Below, piece by piece: positions 47,682 through 57,249 of a DNA stretch of 64,000 nt. Position numbers and translations under genes: made by a program. Every line of letters starts with the position of its first letter. Within the stretch, counting starts at the first letter, position 1. A model generated the notes under the pieces. The model did no database searches. It was not told where the DNA came from and worked only from the letters and a program-made list of their open reading frames with translations. This DNA comes from Sphingomonas alpina. GTDB taxonomy: Bacteria > Pseudomonadota > Alphaproteobacteria > Sphingomonadales > Sphingomonadaceae. Location: positions 2,294,001 to 2,358,000 of the forward strand of contig NZ_CP061038.1 of NCBI RefSeq assembly GCF_014490665.1. Direction: 5' to 3'.

Positions 47682-48567
47682 TGTTCGTATCCGGCTTCTT
47701 GCGCGTACGCGGCTTGGAAGGCGCATCACCGGATGCGGCGGGCTTGGCGCGCGGCTTGCGCGGCGCCTTTACCAGATCGGGAGCGGCGGGCTTGGGCGTC
47801 GCATCAGGCTCGGCCTTGCCGGCGCCGGTCTGCGCAGGCGATTCCGTGGTCTTCGGCTTGGGCGGCGGTGCGGTGGCTTCGCTCTTCGCCGCATCGGCCT
47901 TGACGATCTCGTCCGCCTTCAGCGGCGTCGGCGCGCCCTTGGCTTCGGGCAGTGCAGCCTTTTCATCGCCCGGCAGGATGTACTCGGCGCCCTCCCATGG
48001 CGAGGTAAAGTCGAAGGTACGGAAATCCTGTGCGAGCTTCACCGGCTCGTACACGACGCGCTTCGCTTCCTCGGAGTAGCGTAGTTCGACGAACCCGGAG
48101 AGCGGGAAGTCCTTGCGCTGCGGATGGCCGCGAAAACCGTAATCGGTCAGGATGCGGCGCAGGTCGGGATTCCCCTCGAACAGCACGCCGTACATGTCGT
48201 ACACTTCGCGCTCGAGCCAGCCCGCGACCGGCCAGATGCCCGTCACCGACGGCACCGGCTTTTCCTCGTCGGTCTGCACATGCACGCGGATGCGGTGATT
48301 GCGCGTCAGCGAGAGCAGACAATAGACCACCTCGAACCGATCTTCGCGATCCGGATAATCGACGCCGGCGATTTCCATCAGCTGCTGATATTCGAGGCCG
48401 GGCGTGTCGCGCAGCGCGACCATCGTCTCGACCAGCGAGACGCGATCGACATGGAGCGCGACTTCGCCGACCGCATCGAGCGACGACAGCAGAGCCGCCC
48501 CGAGTACTGCGCCAGCGGAGTCGATGATGCCGTCATTCGCGGCGTAAGCCGGTGCGGGCGCCCTCAC
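47674..48567 (-). CDS. nuoC: NADH-quinone oxidoreductase subunit C with long basic tail
   Basis: 297 residues. Residues ~30-215 are the 30-kDa subunit domain, with [20 protein letters not shown] and the C-terminal [12 protein letters not shown]. The last ~80 residues are low-complexity Pro/Ala/Lys/Arg ([20 protein letters not shown]), absent from most NuoC. A GTG start overlaps the nuoB stop (GTGA). Confidence 0.93.
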   Translation of the reverse strand: MRAPAPAYAANDGIIDSAGAVLGAALLSSLDAVGEVALHVDRVSLVETMVALRDTPGLEYQQLMEIAGVDYPDREDRFEVVYCLLSLTRNHRIRVHVQTDEEKPVPSVTGIWPVAGWLEREVYDMYGVLFEGNPDLRRILTDYGFRGHPQRKDFPLSGFVELRYSEEAKRVVYEPVKLAQDFRTFDFTSPWEGAEYILPGDEKAALPEAKGAPTPLKADEIVKADAAKSEATAPPPKPKTTESPAQTGAGKAEPDATPKPAAPDLVKAPRKPRAKPAASGDAPSKPRTRKKPDTNNG

Positions 48568-49103
48568 CGTTCGATGGTTCCGGAACGGCGGATCTTCCGC
48601 TGCAGTTGCATGATGCCATAGAGCAAGGCCTCGGCAGTCGGCGGGCAACCCGGGACATAGATGTCCACCGGCACGATCCGGTCGCAACCGCGCACCACGC
48701 TATAGCTATAATGATAATAGCCGCCGCCATTGGCGCACGAGCCCATCGAGATGACGTATTTCGGCTCCGACATCTGATCATAGACCTTGCGCAGCGCCGG
48801 GGCCATCTTGTTGCACAGCGTGCCCGCCACGATCATCACGTCGGATTGGCGCGGGCTGGCGCGCGGCGCGGCGCCGAAACGCTCCAGATCGTAGCGCGGC
48901 ATGTTCACATGGATCATCTCGACCGCGCAGCAGGCAAGCCCGAAGGTCATCCACCATAGCGACCCGGTACGCGCCCATTGGAACAGATCTTCGGTCGAGG
49001 TAACCAGGAATCCCTTGTCGTTGAGCTCGCCGTTGATGTCGTTGAGGAACGAGACATCGGGCAAGGTGCCGGCGGGCGGCGGCACAGTGAGTTCTACTCC
49101 CAT
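48564..49103 (-). CDS. nuoB: NADH-quinone oxidoreductase subunit B
   Basis: 179 residues holding cluster N2, the last electron donor to quinone. Ligands in [20 protein letters not shown] and [12 protein letters not shown]. Start [10 protein letters not shown] at 49103, overlapping the nuoA end; the 73-residue upstream frame is nuoA's shadow. Confidence 0.95.
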   Translation of the reverse strand: MGVELTVPPPAGTLPDVSFLNDINGELNDKGFLVTSTEDLFQWARTGSLWWMTFGLACCAVEMIHVNMPRYDLERFGAAPRASPRQSDVMIVAGTLCNKMAPALRKVYDQMSEPKYVISMGSCANGGGYYHYSYSVVRGCDRIVPVDIYVPGCPPTAEALLYGIMQLQRKIRRSGTIER

Positions 49104-49468
49104 TCCAGCGCTCCCTTCTTCCAGGCATAGACAAGGCCGAGCGCAAGCTCCGCGATGAAGATCATCATCGAGATCCACGCGGTCCACCCGAGGCTGAACA
49201 CGCTCACCGCCCAGGGGTAGAGAAACGCGGCTTCGAGATCGAAGATGATGAACAGGATCGCGACGAGATAGAAGCGCACGTCGAACTGGCTGCGCGGATC
49301 CTCGAACGCGGGGAAGCCGCATTCATACTCGGTCAGCTTCTCGGCGGTCGGCTTGTGCGACCCGGTGAAGCGCGATGCGATCATCGGCAGGAACACGAAC
49401 GCGCTGGACAGGACGATGGCTACGCCCAGGAACAGCAGGATCGGCAGATATTGCGACAGGTCGAACAA
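49094..49468 (-). CDS. nuoA: NADH-quinone oxidoreductase subunit A
   Basis: 124 residues, three membrane helices, with the conserved cysteine loop [21 protein letters not shown]. First gene of the complex I operon; transcription should begin in the 117 bp upstream, which contain a weak Fur-like palindrome. Confidence 0.95.
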   Translation of the reverse strand: MFDLSQYLPILLFLGVAIVLSSAFVFLPMIASRFTGSHKPTAEKLTEYECGFPAFEDPRSQFDVRFYLVAILFIIFDLEAAFLYPWAVSVFSLGWTAWISMMIFIAELALGLVYAWKKGALEWE

Positions 49469-49541
49469 AGGGCATCTCGCATGTGCGAACAGATGCCGCG
49501 GCTTTAGGCCGATGGCCGTTACCGGGCAAGGCTTTGACGGG

Positions 49542-49556
49542 TGAGAATGACTCGCA
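49542..49556. promoter_or_regulatory. Possible Fur/iron-responsive palindrome upstream of nuoA
   Basis: TGAGAATGACTCGCA matches its own reverse complement at 10 of 15 positions and resembles alphaproteobacterial iron-regulator boxes. It lies ~75 bp before the nuoA start. Iron control of the Fe-S-rich complex I would make sense, but the match is imperfect. Confidence 0.3.
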
Positions 49557-49585
49557 AATAGCCGCGCAATCGGCGAGCCAAATGC

Positions 49586-50398
49586 CTAGCGCAACGCCCC
49601 GGCGAGCAGCTTGTGCAGCTTCGATTGCAGCACGTCGTTTGCCGCGAGATATTCGCTGCGCTCGACCATCTTCTCACCGCCGCGAAAGTCGGTGACGAAG
49701 CCGCCCGCTTCCTTGATCAGCAGCATGCCGGCCGCCGTGTCCCAATGCTGCAGGTTCGATTCCCAGAAGCCATCGAACCGCCCGGCCGCGACCCAGGCAA
49801 GATCGAGCGAGGCCGCGCCGAGGCGACGGATGCCGGCCACTTCGGGTGCGATCGCACCGAAGATGCGGCTCCATTCGGCGAAATTGCCATGGCCCAGGAA
49901 CGGAATGCCGGTCGCGATCAGCGAGTCGGCCAGGTCACGCCGCGCAGATACGCGCAGCCGTTCGGACTGGACCCAGGCGCCCCGGCCCTTTTCGGCCCAG
50001 AAGGCTTCGTCGGTCAGCGGCTGATAGACCAGCGCCGAAGTGACCTCGCGCTTGCCGTTGGGCAGGGTTTCCTCAACTGCGATCGAGATCGCGAAATGCG
50101 GAATGCCATGCAGGAAGTTGGTCGTGCCATCGAGCGGATCGACGATGAAGCGAGGCTTGTTGGGGTCGCCGGCAACCTCGCCGCGTTCCTCCATCAGGAA
50201 ACCCCAATCCGGGCGGCCGCGCGACAACTCTTCGAACAAGGTCTGCTCGGCGCGCTGATCGGCCATCGTCACGAAATCGGCCGGGCCCTTGCGGCTGACC
50301 TGGAGCTGCTGGACCTCGTTGAAGTCACGGCGCAGCCGCGGCCCCGCCTTGCGCGCGGCGCGATCCATGACAGTCATCAGGCCGGAATGGGAAACCAT
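49586..50398 (-). CDS. suhB: Inositol-monophosphatase family protein
   Basis: 270 residues, Mg-dependent phosphatase fold. Metal motifs are EERGEV, FIVDPLDGTTNFLHGIPHF and HWDTAAGMLLIKEAGG. May act on inositol phosphate or related sugar phosphates, or like E. coli SuhB also bind the Nus antitermination complex, which would be relevant to the boxA elements here; the second role is analogy only. Stands alone between nuoA and efp. Confidence 0.88.
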   Translation of the reverse strand: MVSHSGLMTVMDRAARKAGPRLRRDFNEVQQLQVSRKGPADFVTMADQRAEQTLFEELSRGRPDWGFLMEERGEVAGDPNKPRFIVDPLDGTTNFLHGIPHFAISIAVEETLPNGKREVTSALVYQPLTDEAFWAEKGRGAWVQSERLRVSARRDLADSLIATGIPFLGHGNFAEWSRIFGAIAPEVAGIRRLGAASLDLAWVAAGRFDGFWESNLQHWDTAAGMLLIKEAGGFVTDFRGGEKMVERSEYLAANDVLQSKLHKLLAGALR

Positions 50399-50504
50399 GT
50401 CATTCTCCTCCCCTCTCGCATGCGGGAGGGATCGGGTAAGTGTGTGTCACGCGAGCAACGATGGGGCAGCCCCCTCCTCGTTCCTCAGGCAGGCGGGCGT
50501 TAAT

Positions 50505-51068
50505 TCAGTCGGCCCGTCTTACGTAGGTCTGCTCGTACACATCGACGACGATACGCGTGCCGGCACCGATATGCGGCGGGACCATCACACGTACGCCGTT
50601 TTCGAGGATCGCGGGCTTGTAGGACGACGATGCGGTCTGCCCCTTCACCACTGCGTCGGCCTCGACGATCAGCGCTTCGATCGTATCGGGCAGTTGTACC
50701 GAGATCGGGCGCTCTTCCCACAATTCCATCACGACATCCATGCCGTCCTGCAGGAACGCAGCGGCATCGCCGAGGATGTCAGCATCAAGCGTGATCTGCT
50801 CGTAATTATTCTTGTCCATGAAGGTCAGCGTGTCGCCTTCACGGAAAAGGAACTGGAAATCGACCGTGTCGAGGCGCACGCGCTCAACGCTCTCGGCAGA
50901 ACGGAAGCGGACATTGTTCTTGCGGCCGTCGATCAGATTCTTCATCTCGACCTGCATATAGGCCCCGCCCTTGCCCGGCTGGGTATGCTGGATCTTGACG
51001 GTCTTCCAGATGCCGCCTTCGAATTCGAGGATATTGCCGGGACGAATCTCGACCGCGTTGATCTTCAT
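50505..51068 (-). CDS. efp: Elongation factor P
   Basis: 187 residues, three beta-barrel domains; relieves ribosome stalling at polyproline. The modifiable residue is the lysine in the loop [10 protein letters not shown] near residue 33. Start [11 protein letters not shown] at 51068; the 34-residue upstream frame is not conserved. Confidence 0.95.
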   Translation of the reverse strand: MKINAVEIRPGNILEFEGGIWKTVKIQHTQPGKGGAYMQVEMKNLIDGRKNNVRFRSAESVERVRLDTVDFQFLFREGDTLTFMDKNNYEQITLDADILGDAAAFLQDGMDVVMELWEERPISVQLPDTIEALIVEADAVVKGQTASSSYKPAILENGVRVMVPPHIGAGTRIVVDVYEQTYVRRAD

Positions 51069-51106
51069 GGGAAACCTGCAAGCTGGAAAGAGCGAAGGGG
51101 CGGCCT

Positions 51107-51718
51107 TTAGCGGGAGGAGGGCTTTCCGGCAAGGTATGGGTAGGGATCGACATCCTGCCCCTCGTACCAATGTTGTTCGGGCGTCGTGCGGGTCAGGCCG
51201 AAATGCAGGTGATAATTGCCTGCCCCTGCATTGCCGGTGTCGCCGACGAAGCCGAGCGGGTCGCCGGTCTTCACCACCTGTCCCTCATGCAGACCCGGCG
51301 CGTACCCTGAAAGATGGGCATAATAATAGGTCCAGTTGCGCTGCGGCGAACGCACATAGATCGTCGTGCCGCCCGCCGCGCTGCTCCAAAGTTTCTCTAC
51401 TGTACCTGGCGCAGCGGCGATCACCGGCGTGTTGGCCGGCGCCATGATGTCGGTCCCATGATGCGCGCGCAGGCCATTGTCGCGCGGATCTCCCCAATTG
51501 TCGCGCAACTGCTCGCGCGGAACACTCGTGACGGGCATGGCGAGCGCCGCATGCCCCATATCCGTCGGTGCGGCGGGCGTGGCTTTCGCCACTGCGCGCG
51601 ACACAGCTCCATGCGGCGCGACCCCGGCCGGCGCATCTGGTAAAAAGACCAGCAGTGCCACCCAAATGCCGATCAGCGCGGCAAGGGCAGCCAGCAGGCC
51701 ATAGCCCAATTTGCGCAA
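51107..51718 (-). CDS. M23 family peptidase (LytM-type), membrane-anchored
   Basis: About 203 residues. One N-terminal membrane helix ([21 protein letters not shown]), then a periplasmic M23 domain with zinc motifs HHGTDIMAP and HLHFG, so all ligands for an active endopeptidase are present. The start is uncertain: TTG at 51718 gives LRKLGYGLL; longer frames overlap the upstream gene. Follows the L,D-transpeptidase gene by ~6 bp, so both likely remodel peptidoglycan. Confidence 0.82.
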   Translation of the reverse strand: MRKLGYGLLAALAALIGIWVALLVFLPDAPAGVAPHGAVSRAVAKATPAAPTDMGHAALAMPVTSVPREQLRDNWGDPRDNGLRAHHGTDIMAPANTPVIAAAPGTVEKLWSSAAGGTTIYVRSPQRNWTYYYAHLSGYAPGLHEGQVVKTGDPLGFVGDTGNAGAGNYHLHFGLTRTTPEQHWYEGQDVDPYPYLAGKPSSR

Positions 51719-51723
51719 GCCGC

Positions 51724-52737
51724 TCAGGGCTGGAACACCGCCGGCGTGCCCGGCTTGATCATCAGCGACAGCCGCGCCGCGTCCCAATTGGTCAGGCGAA
51801 TACAGCCATGGCTTTCCGCCCGGCCGACCGTACTCGGCTCGGGCGTGCCGTGAATGCCGTAATGCGGCTTGGACAGATCGAGCCAGATCACCCCGACCGG
51901 ACCATTCGGCCCCGGCGGCAGTCTTGCCGCCTTGTCACTGCTATCGGCATCCCAGAACAGCTTCGGATTATAATGGAAGGGTGGATTATAGGATGCGCCC
52001 TTGATCGTCCATTTGCCGATCGGCAGCGGATCGTTGCTGCTGCCCATCGTCGCCATGAACTGGCCGACCAGCTTGCCGTCCTTGTCGAGCACGCGCAGCA
52101 CCTGATCGGATTTGTCGACCACCACTTTCACGCCCTGCGGCTGGTTGGCGTCGACATTCAGGTCGGAGAGCGTCTTGCGCCAGTCAGCCGGCAGTTTCGG
52201 GTCATAGTTACGCGATACCGGCAAAGCATTGGGCACCACCAATGCCGATCCCGGCGTGAGGCTGGCGGTCGGACCGTTAAGCTCTACCAGCACTTCTGGC
52301 GTGGTGTGGAACATCTCGCTCAACTTCTCCAGCGCCGAGCGATATCCCAACGCGGGCAGTTTGGCCTGTTCAGCCGGATCCTTTGGCATGGGATCGACAA
52401 ATGGCCCCTCCAGCGTTTCCGGCTCAAGCGACAGATTCTTGGTCGGACGCAGTCCGCGGAACGGATGCAGCGCACGCATCGTCGCACGATCCAGCGCACC
52501 GGTCTTCTTCAGGTTGCGCGATTCCTGAAACCCTTTCAGGGCAGCGGCGAGCGACTTGCCTGCCCGGCCGTCAAGCACGCCCGGGGAAAAGCCGAGATGG
52601 TCGAGAATGACCTGGGCATGAAGAATCGAGCGATCGAGCGCTGGCTTCACCGCGGGTTTTGTTCCCTGCCCCATTGCGCCAACGGGACCAATGGAGACTA
52701 TTGCCAGACAAGCTGCTGCGGTCGCGATTTTCCTCAC
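51724..52737 (-). CDS. L,D-transpeptidase with N-terminal peptidoglycan-binding region
   Basis: 337 residues. Signal peptide to about residue 22, a PG_binding_1-like region (ILDHLGFSPGVLDGRAGKS, ~40-90), then the YkuD catalytic domain from ~200 with HGTPEP and the active cysteine in SHGCIRLTNWD near 315. It forms 3-3 crosslinks or attaches proteins to peptidoglycan. Divergent from the DUF882 gene with 26 bp between. Confidence 0.9.
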   Translation of the reverse strand: MRKIATAAACLAIVSIGPVGAMGQGTKPAVKPALDRSILHAQVILDHLGFSPGVLDGRAGKSLAAALKGFQESRNLKKTGALDRATMRALHPFRGLRPTKNLSLEPETLEGPFVDPMPKDPAEQAKLPALGYRSALEKLSEMFHTTPEVLVELNGPTASLTPGSALVVPNALPVSRNYDPKLPADWRKTLSDLNVDANQPQGVKVVVDKSDQVLRVLDKDGKLVGQFMATMGSSNDPLPIGKWTIKGASYNPPFHYNPKLFWDADSSDKAARLPPGPNGPVGVIWLDLSKPHYGIHGTPEPSTVGRAESHGCIRLTNWDAARLSLMIKPGTPAVFQP

Positions 52738-52763
52738 CGTTTCAATCTCCTACATCTTGCTTC

Positions 52764-53363
52764 ATGGAGACAACGATGATTGGGGGGCATGTTTCCGGCC
52801 TGGAGCATCCCGTTACACCTGTCCTGTCACGCCGCGCACTGATTCGCGGGGCGGTTGCCGGTGGCGCCACGCTGATGATGCCGTTCCCGGCGTTCGCCGC
52901 GAGCGACGAATGGCGACTCGCGCTTCGCAATGTCCATACCAATGAAAGCGTCGATGCCGTTTTCGTCCGGTCCGGGCGCCTGGTGCCGGAAGGCTTGGCC
53001 GAACTGAATCATGGCCTGCGCGACTGGCGCACCGGCGAGATGTTTCACATGGACCCACAATTATTGTCGCTGCTGGTGCAGTTGCGCGAGAAGCTCGACG
53101 TCTCGGGATCGCGCAAGATCGACCTGATCTCCGGCTATCGCTCACCCAAGACCAATGCAGCGCTTCGCGCGAGGGGCGGCGAACATACCGGCGTAGCGAA
53201 CCAGAGCCAGCATATGCTCGGCAAGGCGAGCGACATCATGATTCCGGGCGTGTCGCTTGAGCGACTGCGCGGCGCGGCAATGGCGCTGGGCGGCGGCGGT
53301 GTCGGCTATTATCCACGCGACGGCTTCGTCCATGTCGATACCGGACGCGTGCGCCACTGGTAA
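52764..53363 (+). CDS. DUF882 / M15-like peptidoglycan protein with Tat signal
   Basis: 199 residues from METTMIGGHVSG (an ATG at 52776 is an alternative). The leader has a twin-arginine motif (LSRRALIRG) followed by a hydrophobic stretch to AFA-AS. The body is the YcbK-like DUF882 domain with SGYRSPKTNAAL, HMLGKASDI and the terminal FVHVDTGRVRHW, giving the zinc ligands of the M15 fold. Divergent partner of the L,D-transpeptidase; likely a peptidoglycan hydrolase. Confidence 0.87.
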   Translation: METTMIGGHVSGLEHPVTPVLSRRALIRGAVAGGATLMMPFPAFAASDEWRLALRNVHTNESVDAVFVRSGRLVPEGLAELNHGLRDWRTGEMFHMDPQLLSLLVQLREKLDVSGSRKIDLISGYRSPKTNAALRARGGEHTGVANQSQHMLGKASDIMIPGVSLERLRGAAMALGGGGVGYYPRDGFVHVDTGRVRHW

Positions 53364-53367
53364 GCGC

Positions 53368-53856
53368 CTAGTGCGGCGACTCGACCAAAGTCGCCATCAG
53401 CCGAGCGGTTCGCAGCTCGCCCAGATCGACGCCAGTGCCATCTTCCGGAAGCGTTGAGAATTGCGCCACCCCCACCGGGATCGTGACCCAGGGATATTTC
53501 GACCGGATGAAGTAATGCGCATCAGGTGTGAGGAGCTCGCCCTGATCAAGCGTCCCGGCGCGAACGAAGCGTGCCTTGTCCCCGAACATCGGATGATCGG
53601 CATACAACAGCGTATCGCATACGCCACAACGCCAAGCCCGCGTATCGCCCGCCCCTTCGCGCTCCAGGCTTCGCACGAGCGGTTCGCCCTGGAGTATCTC
53701 GATCCGATCGGTTTCCGTCATGGCGTTGATCGCGAAAGCCGACCCGGTGATGCGCTGGCAGTCGCGGCAATGGCAGCAATTGGTCATGATCGGGTCGCCG
53801 TGCATGCGGTAGCGCGTCGCGCCGCACTCACAGCCGCCGTTGAACGTCCCGCTCAT
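53368..53856 (-). CDS. GFA (CENP-V/GFA) domain protein
   Basis: 162 residues of the glutathione-dependent formaldehyde-activating enzyme-like family. Zinc cysteines in GGCECGATRY, NCCHCRDCQR and RCGVCDTLLY. Substrate unknown. Start MSGTFNGGCECGA at 53856 overlaps the thiE stop (ATGA), so it is the last gene of a run that starts with the class I aldolase. Confidence 0.85.
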   Translation of the reverse strand: MSGTFNGGCECGATRYRMHGDPIMTNCCHCRDCQRITGSAFAINAMTETDRIEILQGEPLVRSLEREGAGDTRAWRCGVCDTLLYADHPMFGDKARFVRAGTLDQGELLTPDAHYFIRSKYPWVTIPVGVAQFSTLPEDGTGVDLGELRTARLMATLVESPH

Positions 53857-54533
53857 CCCAGCACGGCCCCGAACGCCTTGACTGCCGCCGCTTCGTCCCC
53901 ACCCCAGACGGCGTGCGATACGGCAAGGAAATCCGCGCCGGCGGCAATCAACGGCGCGGCATTGGCGGGGGTGATCCCGCCGATCGCGACGCACGGCACT
54001 TCGAATACGGTCGCCCACCAGCTCAGAATTACTGGATCTGGCACATGGCTGACAGCCTTGGTCGTGGTCGGGTAGAAAGCGCCGAACGCGACATAATCGG
54101 CACCGGCCTCACCCGCTTCCATCGCCAGGTGGCGGCTGTCATGGCAGGTCACGCCGATCTGCGCATTGGGGCCTAGCACCGAACGCGCTTCACGCGGGTC
54201 GCCATCCTCCTGACCGAGATGCACGCCGTCCGCTTCCAGCCTTTTGGCAAGTGAGATGCTGTCATTGACGATGAACGCCACATCATGCGCGGCGCAGATC
54301 GCGCGCAGCGGCTCGCCGAGCCGTGTTGCCTCGTGCTGGTCCACATCCTTCACGCGGAACTGGAATGCCGCCACCGGCCCGGCCTCAAGCGCGCGCGCCA
54401 GGCGATCAGGGAAAGTGCCGCCGACATCGAGCGGCGAGATCAGATAGAGCTGGCATGGAGGGCGCCGGATATCGCGCGTGAAGCGTGCGGCGAAATTCGG
54501 GTCGAGCGGGCCGAGAGGGTCTATGTCAGTCAT
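53853..54533 (-). CDS. thiE: Thiamine phosphate synthase
   Basis: 226 residues, TIM-barrel enzyme joining HMP-PP and thiazole phosphate. FQFRVKD, FIVNDSISLAKRLEADGVHLGQED and VAIGGITPANAAPL are typical. The central GADYVAFGAFYPTTTK carries the pyrophosphate site. Overlaps both neighbours by four bases. Confidence 0.9.
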   Translation of the reverse strand: MTDIDPLGPLDPNFAARFTRDIRRPPCQLYLISPLDVGGTFPDRLARALEAGPVAAFQFRVKDVDQHEATRLGEPLRAICAAHDVAFIVNDSISLAKRLEADGVHLGQEDGDPREARSVLGPNAQIGVTCHDSRHLAMEAGEAGADYVAFGAFYPTTTKAVSHVPDPVILSWWATVFEVPCVAIGGITPANAAPLIAAGADFLAVSHAVWGGDEAAAVKAFGAVLG

Positions 54534-55204
54534 GCCGGCGCCCCTAGCACGGCGATCAGAAAACCGTCCCATTTCTTCGTGCCGACCGTCTGAACTGCCG
54601 TGGCGCTCAGCCGCGGCTCGGCGGCGACAGCCTCGAACAGGGCACGCGTTCCCTGAATCCGCGGATCGTCACTAGCGGCCTCAAGCACCCCGCCCTCGCG
54701 TACGACATTGTCGACGATGATCGTTGCGCCCGGCCGCGACAGCGCGATCGCGGCGCGGAGATAAGCGACGTTGCCGGGCTTGTCGGCGTCGATGAAGACG
54801 AAGTCGAACGGCCCTTCATCCGCTGCGGTCATTGCATTGAGCGTGTCCTCTGCCGCGCCGACGCGGATATCGACCTTGTCCGCCAGCCCGGCTCCGGCAA
54901 TGTTGGCCCGCGCCACCTCGGCATGATGCGGATCGAGCTCCAGCGTCACGAGCCGGCCATCCTCGGGCAGTGCGCGCGCCAGCCAGATGGTGGAATACCC
55001 CCCGAGCGTACCGACCTCGAGAATGCGGCGCGCGCCGGCGATGCGTGCCAGCAGATGGAGCAGCTTCCCTTGCGTCGCCGACACGTCGATCGGCGGCAAC
55101 CCGCCGGCTTCATTGGCATCCAATGCAGCGTCCAGCGCGTCGTCGGGACCGAGCAGGTAAGCCGCGATATACTCATCGACACGGGTCCAGGCGAGATCGC
55201 TCAT
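54530..55204 (-). CDS. O-methyltransferase (class I SAM-dependent, COMT-like)
   Basis: 224 residues. SAM motif I is ILEVGTLGGYSTIWLA near residue 62; the metal aspartates are in FVFIDADKPGN and TIIVDNVVREG. Family members methylate catechols or caffeoyl-CoA; the true substrate is unknown. Start MSDLAWTRVDEY at 55204 overlaps the monooxygenase stop. Confidence 0.88.
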   Translation of the reverse strand: MSDLAWTRVDEYIAAYLLGPDDALDAALDANEAGGLPPIDVSATQGKLLHLLARIAGARRILEVGTLGGYSTIWLARALPEDGRLVTLELDPHHAEVARANIAGAGLADKVDIRVGAAEDTLNAMTAADEGPFDFVFIDADKPGNVAYLRAAIALSRPGATIIVDNVVREGGVLEAASDDPRIQGTRALFEAVAAEPRLSATAVQTVGTKKWDGFLIAVLGAPA

Positions 55205-55638
55205 TCTTGCGCGACGGGCACGCCGCCGATCGGCCGCGTCTCCGCAATGCTGTCGAAACCGGCGATCAAAGGCTGTGCCTTGGAAATCGCCTCCCGCACC
55301 GCCGGCAGGGACAAGGACGCGCCATGCGCCGCCTTGCTCTCCCACGCCTCGGTCACCCAGAGTGCATCGGGATTGGCAAGATCCTCGGCCACCACATAGC
55401 TCAGGCAACCGGGCATCATGTCGGTGCCGGCGCTCAGCAGCACGGCGAGTGCAGCGCGCTGACCGGGCTTGGCCAATATCCGGGCGATCATACCATAGGG
55501 TTCGCCTTTTGCGGTTTCTTCCATGGCCCCCTCCAAAGCGCCCCCAAATGCTATCGCCGGCGACGACGCGCCGACCGCAGCGATCGCCATGGCGGCGCCC
55601 AGCAAGGTGCGCCGCCTGACGATCATGTCGTCACTCAC
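55201..55638 (-). CDS. Antibiotic biosynthesis monooxygenase (ABM) domain protein, exported
   Basis: 145 residues. Tat-like leader (VRRRTLLGAAMAIAAVGAS) then a ferredoxin-like ABM domain (GMIARILAKPGQRAAL, CLSYVVAEDLANPDALWVTEAW). Related to quinol monooxygenase YgiN, but exported. Overlaps the aldolase stop and the O-methyltransferase start by four bases each. Confidence 0.8.
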   Translation of the reverse strand: MSDDMIVRRRTLLGAAMAIAAVGASSPAIAFGGALEGAMEETAKGEPYGMIARILAKPGQRAALAVLLSAGTDMMPGCLSYVVAEDLANPDALWVTEAWESKAAHGASLSLPAVREAISKAQPLIAGFDSIAETRPIGGVPVAQE

Positions 55639-56546
55639 TCTTCGCCCTTGTAGATGCGCACCAGCTTTTCGAGCATCGCCAGCGCTTCGCCACGCTCGCG
55701 CTGGAAGGTGTTGCGGCCAATGATCGAGCCATTGCCGCCGCCGTCGCGAATGTCGCGCGCGTCCTGATAGACCGCATCGGCACCCTTGGCGGCGCCACCC
55801 GAGAAGACCACGATGCGGCGGCCGGCAAAGCTCGACTGCACGACATGGCGCACCCGGTCCGACTGTTTCGACCAGTCGGTGCCCTCATACATCGGCTTGG
55901 CTTCCTTCTGCTCGATATGGTCGCTCGGCAGCTTCACCTTGATGATGTGTGCGCCGAGCAACGCCGCCATATGCGCGGCATAGGCGCCGACATCGAGCGC
56001 GAGCTCGCCCGACTTGGGCAGCGCGCCGCCGCGTGGATAGGACCAGATGACGGTGGCGATGCCTACCGACTTGGCCTCGGCGGAGAGTTCGCGGATCTGG
56101 CCGATCATGTCGAACAGATCGTCCGAGCCGGGATATATGGTGAAGCCGATCGCGGAGCAGCCAAGCCGCACCGCATCCTCGACGCCGGCGGTCACCGCCT
56201 GGTTGGCGCCGGTCGCCCAGCTATTCGAGCTGTTGACCTTCAGGATGGTCGGGATCTGGCCGGCGAAGGTCGCAGCGCCCGCCTCGAGCATGCCGAGCGG
56301 CGCGGCATAGGCCGACAGGCCGGCATCGATCGCGAGCTGATAATGGTAGTGCGGATCATAGGCAGCGGGATTGACCGAGAAGCTGCGCGCCGGGCCATGT
56401 TCGAAACCCTGGTCGACCGGCAGGATGATCAGCTTGCCCGTGCCGCCGAGCTTGCCCTGCATCAGGATGCGCGCGAGGTTCGCCTTAACGCCGGGATTGT
56501 CCGATTCATATTTGTCGAGAATAGCCTTCACGATCGGCGTCATCAT
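55635..56546 (-). CDS. fbaB: Class I fructose-bisphosphate aldolase (archaeal/DhnA type)
   Basis: 303 residues cleaving fructose 1,6-bisphosphate through a Schiff-base lysine, seen in HIIKVKLPSDHIEQ. LPVDQGFEHGP near residue 43 and the phosphate site VFSGGAAKG are intact. First gene of the minus-strand run ending with the GFA gene. With tpiA, gap, pgk and tkt nearby, lower glycolysis and the pentose pathway are concentrated here. Confidence 0.9.
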   Translation of the reverse strand: MMTPIVKAILDKYESDNPGVKANLARILMQGKLGGTGKLIILPVDQGFEHGPARSFSVNPAAYDPHYHYQLAIDAGLSAYAAPLGMLEAGAATFAGQIPTILKVNSSNSWATGANQAVTAGVEDAVRLGCSAIGFTIYPGSDDLFDMIGQIRELSAEAKSVGIATVIWSYPRGGALPKSGELALDVGAYAAHMAALLGAHIIKVKLPSDHIEQKEAKPMYEGTDWSKQSDRVRHVVQSSFAGRRIVVFSGGAAKGADAVYQDARDIRDGGGNGSIIGRNTFQRERGEALAMLEKLVRIYKGEE

Positions 56547-56682
56547 AATCCCCTATACGATACGAATGTGCTGGCGCGGCTGTTAGCGGGGCAAGCGCTG
56601 CGGGGCAATGTGCGGTGAGCCGAGCGGTGCTTGACGCGTCACGGAACACAACACATTCTTTTCGGTGACAGGGGATGGTCAC

Positions 56683-57189
56683 ATGACGAAGCGCGTGCGG
56701 GGGTTGTTCAAAGCGTTGGGACTTGGGGTAATGGCGCTCGCTCTGGTCGGCGCAAAAATTCCCAAGGTCGGCGACATGGCCCCGCCATTCGAAATCACCT
56801 TGGTCGATGGGTCGAAGGTCACGCTGGATCAATTGCGCGGCAACGTCGTCGTGCTGAATTTCTGGGCCACCTGGTGCGCGCCTTGCCGGGAAGAGCTGCC
56901 ACTGCTCGATCGCTATTATGAATTGCAGCAGAAGAATGGACTGAAGGTTTTTGCGGTAACGACCGAGGGATCCCTGCCAATCTATCAGCTGAAGAAGGTC
57001 TTCGCGATGATGAAGATGCCGGCGGTGCGGAAAATCTCCGGCCCCTATGGCCAGATCAAGGCGGTGCCGACCAACTATATCATCGATCGCAGTGGCCGTA
57101 TTCGCTATGCCAAGGCGGCCTCTTTCGACCTGGAAGATCTGAACGCCAACCTGGTGCCGTTGCTCAACGAGCCTGTTCCGGCGTCCTAG
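56683..57189 (+). CDS. TlpA/ResA-like thiol-disulfide oxidoreductase
   Basis: 168 residues from MTKRVRGLFKALG. N-terminal hydrophobic anchor or signal (~10-25), then a thioredoxin fold with active site WATWCAPCRE near residue 65 and the cis-proline in AVPTNYIIDRSG. Likely periplasmic reductant, for example for cytochrome c maturation or oxidised proteins. Converges with element C. Confidence 0.87.
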   Translation: MTKRVRGLFKALGLGVMALALVGAKIPKVGDMAPPFEITLVDGSKVTLDQLRGNVVVLNFWATWCAPCREELPLLDRYYELQQKNGLKVFAVTTEGSLPIYQLKKVFAMMKMPAVRKISGPYGQIKAVPTNYIIDRSGRIRYAKAASFDLEDLNANLVPLLNEPVPAS

Positions 57190-57249
57190 GACGGATCGAG
57201 TTTCAACCAAGCAAGGCGAACCGCGAGTCGCACCCAGTTGGAAAGGGCT

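Noticed and set aside
50400..50504. Palindromic repeat between the inositol phosphatase gene and efp
   Set aside because: CCTCTCGCATGCGGGAGG-like symmetry is visible but short and interrupted; not strong enough to call a repeat element from one copy.
51086..51094. boxA-like CGCTCTTTC on the minus strand just ahead of efp
   Set aside because: Only nine bases match, the upstream motif and word array are absent, and efp is translated, so chance is the simplest explanation.
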